DNA of 9,952 nucleotides from CAZJRB01 sp964547995 (GTDB lineage: Bacteria > Planctomycetota > Planctomycetia > Pirellulales > Thermoguttaceae). Each line of letters opens with the position of its first letter. Position 1 is the first letter of the stretch. Below are positions 1-6,800 of the stretch, one piece after another. The translations under genes and the position numbers were made by a program. The DNA lies in assembly GCA_964547995.1 (NCBI GenBank), contig CAZJRB010000175.1, forward strand, positions 1 to 9,952. Direction: 5' to 3'. A model generated the notes under the pieces. That model was given only the letters and a program-made list of their open reading frames with translations. It was not told the DNA's origin and ran no database searches.

Positions 1-397
1 CGAACGTCAGCGTGTCGAACACGCCAGAGTAGTAGTCAACGACGATTTCCACCGCCTGCTCGAAGAACTCGCCGTCGACAACCCCGTGGTAGAACCACGC
101 GACCCAAGACTGGCTGCCGAGAACGATCGGCTGGGCGGAAAGGACCTGCGGGTCGTTGATTCCCAGGTTCCCGAGCCGTTGGATCTCTTCCCCCTGGTCG
201 CGGATCCCGGTAGCGATCGCCGTTTCGACGGTAGTCATTCGGTAGTCGCGCTCGACGCCGGCCACCGCGGCGGCGTAGCTGGCAATCAAGGGGGCGGCGG
301 CCATCTCGAACTGGTACTCGACCTCGGCCAACGCGTGGCGGAACTGGCCCGTGGTCGGTTTGTCGTTCGTATCGTTTTTCGTGTTGCTTGGTTCACT
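1..397 (-). CDS. Hypothetical protein, partial (3' end beyond the window's left edge)
   Basis: On the minus strand the frame is open from just after the TAG at 398-400 to the window edge (132 codons). Third codon positions are strongly G/C from about 350 downward, and the antisense frame reads as a low-quality Val/Gly/Arg shadow, so the minus strand is the coding one. The protein starts polar (SEPSNTKNDTNDKPTTG), then becomes helical and Ala-rich (EYQFEMAAAPLIASYAAAVAG), and ends at the edge with an aromatic segment (SWVAWFYHGVVDGEFFEQA). I do not recognise the family. The start is unresolved. The first in-frame ATG is at 302-304, a TTG lies at 329-331, and neither has a good Shine-Dalgarno. 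The polar leader suggests that the true start is further up or has been lost. It is the same frame as the upstream gene, separated only by that gene's stop codon. Its GC is about 65%, unlike the cassette before it. Confidence 0.55.
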
Positions 398-874
398 CTA
401 CTTGGGGTTCCTCGTGTCCCTCGGATTGGTTTTTTGGGAGGGACAGGACCCCTCCACTATTGCCAATAAATGCGTGTTCCGCTGCGTTCCAAGAATCACC
501 TCGTAGATCGCCTCCAAATAGGACATTCTGTCACCAGTGCACGCTAGGTCTACTGCTGTGAAGAATCGCGCCTTGCCAAATAGATTGAGGCATCGCTCAC
601 TGTCTGCCCCTTCGACATCCAATACATCCAGATACAAATCGTCTGCGGTTTCTGCAGCCGCGTGTAGCATCTCCTGCAATGACAACGGCACTAGACTGCC
701 TCTATCGAGTACATCCAGAGCCTCCGTCGCAAGCTGCTCTTCCACCTGCAGCAGTTCTCCGGCGCGGCGGCACAGCTGAACGACCAATGAAATCAATTCT
801 GCGTCGTCGAGGCGATGCAGTTGCTTCGAAAACTTTCTCAAATCAGGGTCTGAGTCGATCCTTGTCTTCACCAC
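398..874 (-). CDS. Putative immunity protein of the adjacent deaminase toxin
   Basis: This 158-aa protein begins at GTG (872-874). The start is supported by a GGAGGA six bases upstream, placed right after the toxin's stop codon, so the two genes are 13 nt apart and probably translationally linked. Residues 1-75 look helical and acidic (LDDAELISLVVQLCRRAGELL, then an EEQLATEALDVLD segment). The middle is also acidic (DDLYLDVLDVEGADSE), and the last 20 residues are polar and probably disordered. There is no signal peptide or membrane segment, so it should be cytoplasmic. Polymorphic-toxin immunity genes sit directly 3' of the toxin domain and are small, soluble and very diverse, and this one fits. 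I do not recognise a named immunity family, so the role is inferred from position. Sampled GC is about 52%, lower than in the flanking genes. Confidence 0.6.
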   Translation of the reverse strand: MVKTRIDSDPDLRKFSKQLHRLDDAELISLVVQLCRRAGELLQVEEQLATEALDVLDRGSLVPLSLQEMLHAAAETADDLYLDVLDVEGADSERCLNLFGKARFFTAVDLACTGDRMSYLEAIYEVILGTQRNTHLLAIVEGSCPSQKTNPRDTRNPK

Positions 875-887
875 TTGGCTTCCTCCA

Positions 888-1245
888 TTACCAACTTCTT
901 AGCGGAGTTACGGGTACTACATTGCCAAGAATCTTTGCGCAGTCAGGACATATTGGACGTGTCGCACCTATCTCGAACAGCTCAAGTCCGTGTTTCTTTA
1001 CGTAGTTGATAATGTCAACTTCCGCATGTCCCTTGCCACGAACCAACACTTCGCCCCGCCTCAACTGCACTCCGCGTCGAAGATACCCCCCCTGGTTCGC
1101 TTGTTACCACGAGACGTACCATTTTTCCCGAAGAGGGGTCTCTCGCCAAGCCGACTGCCATTGTGATACGTCCCTTCTGCGCCGCAGGAATCACCTTTCT
1201 CAATTCCATTGTTCGGCGTGCCGTCCAACCTCTTCCCTGTGCCAC
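888..1245 (-). pseudogene. Deaminase-fold polymorphic toxin domain, split by a frameshift in a G7 run
   Basis: Two minus-strand frames (1245 down to about 1087, then about 1091 down to 888) join into one 118-residue domain if the G7 run at 1086-1092 is read as G6. The joined reading passes ...VVTSEPGG into YLRRGVQLRRGEVLV. Then comes GHAEVDIINYVKKHG, with the zinc ligand His73 and catalytic Glu75 (bases 1020-1028), and ATRPICPDCAK, with zinc ligands Cys99 and Cys102 (939-950). This H-A-E plus P-x-C-x-x-C arrangement is that of cytidine-deaminase-like toxins at the C-termini of Rhs, CDI and related polymorphic toxins. The substrate (DNA, RNA or nucleotide; C or A) cannot be told. As sequenced, the motif half is out of frame. 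An in-frame TAG lies directly before the GTG at 1243-1245, there is no SD there, and no carrier region is joined. It could be an orphan toxin cassette, a phase-variable gene, or a base-call error. Confidence 0.72.
1086..1092. other. C7/G7 homopolymer at the toxin frameshift
   Basis: Seven C on the plus strand (G7 in the sense of the toxin) lie exactly where the reading frame must change. With six G the codons run CCA GGG GGG TAT CTT and give one continuous deaminase domain. With seven, the frame runs on as GVSSTRSAVEAG without the active-site motifs and stops at 1015. Homopolymer length variation is a common cause of phase variation and also of sequencing error. The sequence alone does not separate the two. 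Confidence 0.7.
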
Positions 1246-1332
1246 CTACAAAATTCTTGCGTATTTTCGGGGCTTAATCGGTAGAGAAATGAGCCTCCAT
1301 TTCGTGGATAAAATGCCAAGCTCCTCGAGAGC
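1246..1332. other. Gap upstream of the toxin domain: broken-frame remnants
   Basis: No intact gene is visible. On the minus strand, short stretches in three frames look weakly protein-like, for example NGGSFLYRLSPENTQEF in one frame and NFVGGTGKRLDG, which runs on into the toxin region, in another. Each is interrupted by stops. They may be the decayed end of the toxin's former carrier protein, or chance. No Rhs or hemagglutinin-type motif can be recognised. Confidence 0.3.
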
Positions 1333-1334
1333 TT
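1318..1334 (-). terminator. Possible hairpin terminator of the minus-strand remnant
   Basis: AAGCTC (1318-1323) and GAGCTT (1329-1334) form a perfect 6-bp stem with a 5-nt loop. On the minus strand the stem overlaps the TAA that ends the 1333-1521 frame and is followed four bases later by TTTT. The T-run is short and interrupted, so this is only a weak candidate. Confidence 0.25.
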
Positions 1335-1521
1335 AACGGACAACGCGACGTTTCCTGGCAGCCTTGCCGGCTGCAGTCTGGTTCTCGGGATTCATGGTTG
1401 CTTCCATTTGACTGCGGATGCGTTCCACGGTCAAGAGGAAGCGTTCTCTTTCGGTATGGTCGATGGGGGTACGTGATAGCCAGACCTCCAGGGCCGCGTC
1501 GAACGAGTCGACCAGAACCAC
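1333..1521 (-). CDS. Small hypothetical ORF or remnant, start uncertain
   Basis: The minus-strand frame is open from 1776 to the TAA at 1333-1335, but its upper part overlaps the promoter region of the NHL gene and is unlikely to be coding. From the GTG at 1519-1521, with a GAGGA about ten bases before it, it gives 62 residues. These include SRTPIDHTERERFLLTVERIRSQMEA in two adjoining helical stretches and a basic C-terminus ending AARKRRVVR. Codon use in 1333-1480 is plausible, and the antisense there is poor. I do not recognise a family. Between 1480 and 1521 it overlaps, codon on codon, the plus-strand remnant at 1480-1641, so at most one of them is right in that part. It may be the tail of a gene whose front has been lost. 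Confidence 0.3.
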   Translation of the reverse strand: MVLVDSFDAALEVWLSRTPIDHTERERFLLTVERIRSQMEATMNPENQTAAGKAARKRRVVR

Positions 1522-1641
1522 GTCAAATATTTCCTCGATCTCGCCCCCGGCCAAAAGCGTTTCGTCCGCTACAGCGTCATCTACAAGCGCCGCAAGGCCG
1601 GCCCGGAACTGAACGCCGAGAAACGCCGCGAGCCGCTGTGA
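1480..1641 (+). pseudogene. C-terminal gene remnant, antisense to the minus-strand ORF
   Basis: This 53-codon plus-strand frame starts immediately after tandem stops (TGA TAG at 1474-1479) and has no start codon, so it can only be a fragment. It reads naturally as a protein C-terminus (DQNHVKYFLDLAPGQKRF, then VRYSVIYKRRKAGPELNAEK) and ends at the TGA at 1639-1641. Third codon positions are about 20 of 23 G or C over its last part, better than the antisense frame over the same bases. The APGQKRFVRYSV pattern resembles the closing beta strands of an immunoglobulin-like or DUF4139-like domain, but that is only a resemblance. The upstream part of the gene is absent, which fits a deletion or insertion junction near 1475. 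Confidence 0.3.
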
Positions 1642-1699
1642 TCCCCGCCCCAACTCGCAATCTTCTCTGAGAAATATTCTCGTTTTCTGCTGGCCGGCT

Positions 1700-1728
1700 T
1701 TGCCCCACCATGGTTTGACCGGTAGAAT
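1700..1728 (+). promoter_or_regulatory. Possible sigma70-type promoter for the thioredoxin/NHL gene
   Basis: TTGCCC (1700-1705), a 17-nt spacer and TAGAAT (1723-1728) make a reasonable -35/-10 pair. The predicted transcript would begin around 1734-1736, leaving almost no leader before the SD-like GGGAGG at 1735-1740. That would favour initiation at the GTG at 1747 or at the ATG at 1867. Planctomycete promoters are poorly defined, so the match may be chance. Confidence 0.3.
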
Positions 1729-1740
1729 AACCTTGGGAGG

Positions 1741-3468
1741 ATGGTAGTGCTGGAAGAAAAGGCTTCCAAAAATCAACGGGTGTCATTCCGCAACAACCTG
1801 AGTGCTTGGGCAGCCGTTTCGGTGAGCGCCGTCCTGTTGGCCGTGTTCTTGCTGAAGGGAACTGCGATGTCGGAGAATCCCTTCCCGCATCGAGTGAAAA
1901 TCGGTCCGTTCCCGGAAGGTCTGGAGTGGATCAATACCAAACGGGAGTTGCAGCTTGACAAGCTTCGCGGCAAGTTCGTGCTGCTGGATTTCTGGACCTA
2001 TTGCTGCATCAACTGCATGCACGTCCTGCCGGAGTTGAAGAAGCTGGAGCGGGCCTACCCGAACAACCTGGTGGTGATCGGCGTCCACAGCGCGAAATTC
2101 ACCGCCGAGAAAGACAGCGAGAATATCAGGGAGGCCGTCCTTCGCTACAAGATCGAACACCCGGTCGTGAACGACGCGAAGATGATCTTGTGGCAACGCA
2201 TCGGTGTGCGGGCGTGGCCGACGCTTCTGTTGATCGATCCGCAAGGCTACGCGGTCTGGCTCAAGAGCGGCGAGTCGACCTTCGAAGAACTCGACGCCGT
2301 GCTCAAGAAGGCAATCCCCTACTACCGCGGCAAGAAGCTCCTCGACGAAAAGCCGGTGCGGTTCGATTTGGAGGCCTCCCGGGCGAAGAAGACCCCGCTG
2401 CGGTTTCCCGGCAAGGTCCTTGCCGACGAGTCGGGCAACCGGCTTTTTATCGCCGACAGCAACCACAATCGCATTGTGGTCACGCGGCTCGACGGCACGC
2501 TGCTGGAGACGATCGGCGCCGGGACGATCGGCCGCAGCGACGGCGATTATGCCACTGCCCAGTTCAACAGCCCCCAGGGGATGGCCCTCGACGACGAGAC
2601 CCTTTACGTGGCCGACACCGAGAATCACCTGATTCGCAAAGTCGATTTGAAGAATCATCGAGTGACGACCATCGCCGGCACGGGAAAGCAACGTCGGGGC
2701 CTCCTACAATTGGAACCGGAAGGCCAGCCGCTGAAAACGGCGCTGTCGAACCCGTGGGCGCTTTGCGTCCACGACGGCTACCTCTACGTCGCGATGGCCG
2801 GCACACACCAGATTTGGCGGATGTCGCTGAGCGAGCCGGAAATCGGACCTTATGCGGGCAACGGCCGTGAGGACATTGTCGACGGGCCGCTGCTGCCCGA
2901 GGAGCCGTACAAGCTCGGTTTCGCTTCTTTCGCCCAGCCGAGCGGCCTGGCCTCCGACGGAAAGTGGCTCTATGTGGCCGATAGCGAGGGGAGTTCGATT
3001 CGGGCGGTTCCCTTCAATCCGGCCGGGAAAGTCAAGACCGTGGTCGGCACCGCCGGTCTGCCCGGCGCGAGGCTGTTCACGTTCGGCGACGTCGACGGGC
3101 AACGCAGGCGCGTCCGATTGCAGCACGCGCTGGGCGTCGTCTACTACGAAGGCCGGGTTTACGTGGCCGACACCTACAACAACAAGATCAAGGTCATCGA
3201 TCCGGCAAGCGGCTCGACCCAAACGCTGGCCGGGACCGGCAAGCCGGGCGCGGCCGACGCACCGGCAACCTTCGACGAACCGGCCGGCATCACCGCCGCC
3301 GGCGGGAAGCTCTTTCTCGCCGACACGAACAATCACCTCATCCGCGTCGTCAATCTTCGGGAGAGCAACCAGGTGTCCACCTTGTCGATTCCGAAGCTGA
3401 AGCCGCCCGAAACGCCTTCCGCTTCCGCCAAGCCAAACACGGCGGATGTGCCAGACCGTGGGAATTAA
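1741..3468 (+). CDS. Membrane-anchored thioredoxin-like / NHL-propeller protein (NHLRC2-like)
   Basis: This 575-aa protein has two modules behind an N-terminal hydrophobic segment (about residues 22-40) that probably anchors it facing the periplasm. Residues 50-195 are a TlpA-type thioredoxin fold. FWTYCCINCMH at 84-94 carries Cys88, Cys89 and Cys92, and the RAWPT turn gives the cis-Pro160. Residues 215-540 are a six-bladed NHL propeller with repeated LYVADTxNHxI motifs (about 235, 288, 348, 411, 473 and 526). The architecture and the CCINC motif match NHLRC2 and its bacterial relatives, whose chemistry is not settled; a thiol-disulfide or sensing role is inferred. GGGAGG touches the ATG at 1741, so the GTG at 1747 (6-nt spacing) may be the true start. 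A third option is the ATG at 1867, which would give a cytoplasmic form lacking the anchor. The last codons overlap one copy of the repeat at 3449-3504. The next gene is 346 nt away, so this one is probably its own transcription unit. Confidence 0.9.
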   Translation: MVVLEEKASKNQRVSFRNNLSAWAAVSVSAVLLAVFLLKGTAMSENPFPHRVKIGPFPEGLEWINTKRELQLDKLRGKFVLLDFWTYCCINCMHVLPELKKLERAYPNNLVVIGVHSAKFTAEKDSENIREAVLRYKIEHPVVNDAKMILWQRIGVRAWPTLLLIDPQGYAVWLKSGESTFEELDAVLKKAIPYYRGKKLLDEKPVRFDLEASRAKKTPLRFPGKVLADESGNRLFIADSNHNRIVVTRLDGTLLETIGAGTIGRSDGDYATAQFNSPQGMALDDETLYVADTENHLIRKVDLKNHRVTTIAGTGKQRRGLLQLEPEGQPLKTALSNPWALCVHDGYLYVAMAGTHQIWRMSLSEPEIGPYAGNGREDIVDGPLLPEEPYKLGFASFAQPSGLASDGKWLYVADSEGSSIRAVPFNPAGKVKTVVGTAGLPGARLFTFGDVDGQRRRVRLQHALGVVYYEGRVYVADTYNNKIKVIDPASGSTQTLAGTGKPGAADAPATFDEPAGITAAGGKLFLADTNNHLIRVVNLRESNQVSTLSIPKLKPPETPSASAKPNTADVPDRGN

Positions 3469-3504
3469 TTTTGGGGTAGCCACGGTTGCCAGACCGCGGG
3501 AATT
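3449..3504 (+). repeat. 18-bp direct repeat pair at the 3' end of the NHL gene
   Basis: TGCCAGACCG(T/C)GGGAATT occurs at 3449-3466 and again at 3487-3504, with 17 of 18 bases identical and a 38-bp offset. The first copy encodes the last residues of the NHL protein (VPDRGN and the stop), so the gene end seems to have grown into a repeat. The second copy is preceded by CACGGT, which can pair with the ACCG(T/C)G of the repeat. Confidence 0.6.
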
Positions 3505-3531
3505 CCGCACTCCGGCGAGTGTAGCTACCCC
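3473..3531 (+). terminator. Inverted repeat with nested hairpin after the NHL gene
   Basis: GGGGTAGC (3473-3480) and GCTACCCC (3524-3531) are a perfect 8-bp inverted repeat enclosing 43 nt. Nested inside is CACTC-CGGC-GAGTG, a small stem with a tetraloop. It starts five bases after the stop codon and could end transcription, but no T-run follows. A mobile or dispersed palindromic repeat is at least as likely as a terminator. Confidence 0.45.
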
Positions 3532-3814
3532 ACTTCTCAGCTTTGACAAAGCACTAGATGCCCCCCGAATTAGTTAGATTCGGTAATGGACACTACGGAT
3601 TCTTGGGGGGTGCCATGGGGGAAGCAGCCTGGATTGTTGAAACGAAAGGAGTAGTATGTCAAGATCAAGGGAAGCAAACCAGGGCTGCCCACCACGAAAA
3701 GCCGTACCGATACCATCGTGTTTCCGAAGAGCCGCTGAAGACTGCGGGAATGCCCAGGGATCGCTTGGCAAGACGCCTTCTTCCTAGAATGCACCGGGTT
3801 TGAGGTGAAGTGTA
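3532..3814. other. Non-coding leader region before the coiled-coil/DUF1549 gene
   Basis: No convincing gene is seen. The plus frame at 3558-3803 is open for 81 codons, but its composition is random-looking and its ATG has no SD. Structures present are CCGAAT (3565-3570) paired with ATTCGG (3578-3583), and a C6 run at 3561-3566 facing a G6 run in TTCTTGGGGGGTGCC about 40 nt on, which could pair over a longer distance. TTGACA at 3543-3548 is a perfect -35 hexamer but lacks a good -10 at the right distance. The region ends in GAGGTG (3802-3807), the SD of the next gene. A promoter for the downstream operon must lie here, but I cannot place it. Confidence 0.4.
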
Positions 3815-6800
3815 ATGAGAGCCAAGACAGCATTATTGTTCGTATTCGCGCTGGCAATGTCGGGCTTCGCGGTGACTTGGGGCACGGCGGCTCCAAAGAC
3901 CGCTCAGGCTGAGGGGAAAGCAGCCGGGGAGGCGAAGAAGGCGGAGGCCGAGACACCCGAGGAAGCCAAGGCGAAGGCCGACTACGATGCGGCCGAGAAG
4001 GCAGCCAAGGAGGCGGAAGCTGCGGTCACCCCCGTAAGGGACGCCATGCAAAAGGCCGACGTGGCATACGCCAACGCGAAGCAAGCGGCCAACGCGAAGC
4101 GACAGAAGGCCACTGATGCAAAGGATTTGGCGGGCGAGCCGGGCGTAGAAGCGTTGAAGCAGGCCGAGGCCAACGTGCCCGTTGCCGTCAAGACCCTGAC
4201 CGACGCGATGGGCGCCAAGCCCGCCCTGGACAAGGCGTTGGCCGACGCCAAGGCCGCCGCGGCCCCCTTGCAACAAGCTTACGATGCGGCCGAGAAGGCG
4301 GCCAAGGAGGCGAAGGCCGTGGCGAAGGCCGCCTCCGACGCGGCCAACAAACTGGACATCGACGCCAAGAGGTCCACGGCCCAAGCGAGCGCCCTGCGCA
4401 GAGCGGCTGCTGCCGCGAAGGCCGCCCTGGCCCAAGCACGGCAAGGCGAGCAGAATTGGCAGAACCAAGTCAATGCCGCCACTAAGAAAGTGACCGATGC
4501 GGAGGGGGTTAAGAAAGCGGCCGACGTGGCCCTGGCGAACGCCAAGAACCAGGCGGCCGCCGCCACGACCGCTTCGGCGGCAGCCGAGAAGGCGGCTCAG
4601 GACGCCGCGGCTAAGGCCAAGCAGGTCGCTGAGGATGCCGGCAAGCCGGACACGGAGAAGAAGCAGACGGCCGATGATGCGGCCGCCAAGCGCAAAGCGG
4701 CCGACGATGCCAAAGCCGCCCTGGCTAAATCGCAGCAGGGCGAGCAAGCGGCACAAACTCAGGCCACGGCTGCTGCAAAGAAGTTGGCGGAAACGGAGGC
4801 GCAGAAGAAAGCGGCCGACATGGCCCTGGCGAACGCCAAGAACCAAGTGGCCGCCGCCACCACAGCTTCCGAGGCTGCCGAGCAGTCCGCCCGGGCCGCA
4901 GCGAAATCGGCCGAGGAGAAGAAGCAGGCGGCAGCACAAGCCGCCGCCAAGCGCAAAGCGGCGGCGGATGCCGCGGCCGCCCTGGCTGGAGCGCAGAAGG
5001 CCGAGCAGCAAGCGCAGGCCCAAGCTACGGCCGCCGCAAAAAAGCTGACCGAAGCGGCGGCGCAGAAGAAACCGGCCGATGATGCCTTGGCGAACGCCAA
5101 GAACCAGGTGGCCGCCGCCACTACGGCTTCGGCGGCAGCCGAGAAGGCGGCCCAGGACGCCGCTGCCAAAGCCAAGCAGATCTCCGAGGATGCTGCCAAG
5201 CCCGAGGCTGAAAAGAAGCAGGCCACCGACGACGCCGCCGCCAAGCGCAAGGCGGCCGACGCGGCCAAGGCCGCCCTGGCCAAAGCGCAGCAGGGCGAGC
5301 AAGCGGTGCAGGCTAAGGCCACGGCTGCCGCGCAGAAGCTGACCGAAGCGGAGGCACAGAAGACATCGGCCGATGAGGCCCTGGCGAATGCCAAAACCAA
5401 GGTGGCTGCCGCGACCACCGCAAACCAGACGGCCCAGGAAGCGGCCAAGGAACTCATCCAACCCGATGCGGCAGCCAAGCAGGCCGCAGAGCAAGCTGCC
5501 GCCAAGCGCAAAGTGGCCAATGAGGCCATGGCCGCTCTGGCCCCAGCGCAGAATAAGCTGGAAGATGCGACGATTCAGGCCACCTCCGCCGTGCAGAAGT
5601 TGGCCCAAGCCGAAGCGCGGAAGAAGTCGGCCGAAGAGGCCCTGGCGAACCTCAAGAAGCGGATCGCCTCGGCCAAAGAGACACACGTGGCGGACGAAAA
5701 AGCAGCCAAGGAAGCGGAAGCCCTGGTCCCTCCGTTGAAGGCGGAAGTAGAAAAGGCCCGGGCGGTGTATACGGCTGCCAAGAAGATCGCCGACGAGAAG
5801 CGCGCCTTGGCCGAGCAGGCCAAGGCCAAGCTATACCGGCTGGTCGCCACCAGGAAGCTGCCAAGTATTATGGAGAGTTCTGATTCGCCGAAGCCGGCGA
5901 ACGGGATTGATGAAATCGTTTTCGCGAAGTTGAAGACGTTGGGTATCCAGCCGGCCCTCTGCTCCGACGCGGTGTTTATCCGCCGCGCCTACTTGGACCT
6001 GACGGGCAAGGTGCCCACTGCAGAAGAAGCCAAGGCGTTCATTCAAAGTCCGGATAAGAACAAACGCGCCGCCCTGATCGACCGTTTGCTTGACCAGTCG
6101 GCGCATGCTGATTACTGGGCCATGAAATGGGGTGACATCCTGCGAATCAAGGCGGAGTTCCCCGTCAAGGTTTGGCCCAACGCGGCGCAGGCCTATTACC
6201 GCTGGGTCTGGGAATCGATCGCCCAGAATAAACCGTACGACCAGTTCGCCCGTGAACTGCTGACCTCCAGTGGAAGCAATTATCGCGTGGGACCGGTCAA
6301 CTTCTACCGCGCCATCCAGAACAAGACTCCGGAGGGCATCGCCGGGACTGTGGGCTTGGTGTTGATGGGCACGCGCACCGACCCCTGGCCGGAAGACCGT
6401 CGCGCCGGCCTGGTGGCCTTCTTCACCCAGGTGGGCTACAAACCCACCAGCGAGTGGAAGGAGGAGATCGTCTTCTGGGATCCCCTCAACTCGACCGCCG
6501 TGCCCGGCAGCACCGCGCCGGGAATAGACGACGTCGCGAAGTCGGTGACGGCAACCAACCAGATTCCGCAGGCGCTGGCCGAACCGCTCAGCGAAAACGG
6601 GCCGCTGGCGGTCGTCTTTCCGGACGGCACCAAGACAACGATTCCGCGGGACCGCGATCCGAGGGTGGCGTTTGCGGACTGGCTGATTCGACCGGAGAAT
6701 CCCTGGTTTGCCAAGGCCATTGTCAATCGGACCTGGGCGTGGGTGATGGGACGTGGTATTGTCCACGAGCCGGATGATATTCGGGACGACAACCCACCGA

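Noticed and set aside
430..455. T6 plus GGAGGG/CCCTCC hairpin as a terminator
   Set aside because: On the minus strand the stem is followed by A6, not T. It lies inside the 3' codons of the 398-874 gene, and no plus-strand gene ends there.
86..469. Plus-strand 127-codon open frame
   Set aside because: It is the codon-aligned antisense of the minus-strand genes. It is Val/Gly/Arg-rich without motifs, while the minus strand has strong G/C third positions.
1669..1681. GAGAA-ATA-TTCTC palindrome as a terminator or operator
   Set aside because: A 5-bp AT-rich stem with a 3-nt loop and only a nearby TTTT is too short to support either role.
3558..3803. 81-codon plus-strand open frame as a small gene
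   Set aside because: There is no SD, composition is random-looking, no family resemblance is seen, and it overlaps inverted repeats. Treated as leader DNA.
4759..5529. 256-codon minus-strand frame rich in Ala/Ser/Phe
   Set aside because: Another antisense shadow of the same repeats; its apparent repeat units are those of the plus strand.
4499..5608. CRISPR-like or tandem DNA repeat array
   Set aside because: The repeats are long, in frame and amino-acid conserved, with no spacers. They are protein-coding coiled-coil units.
3833..5686. 617-codon minus-strand frame opposite the coiled coil
   Set aside because: It is a Leu/Gly/Arg-rich antisense shadow of the GC-rich Ala/Lys repeats. It mirrors the plus-strand repeat pattern and has no start signal.
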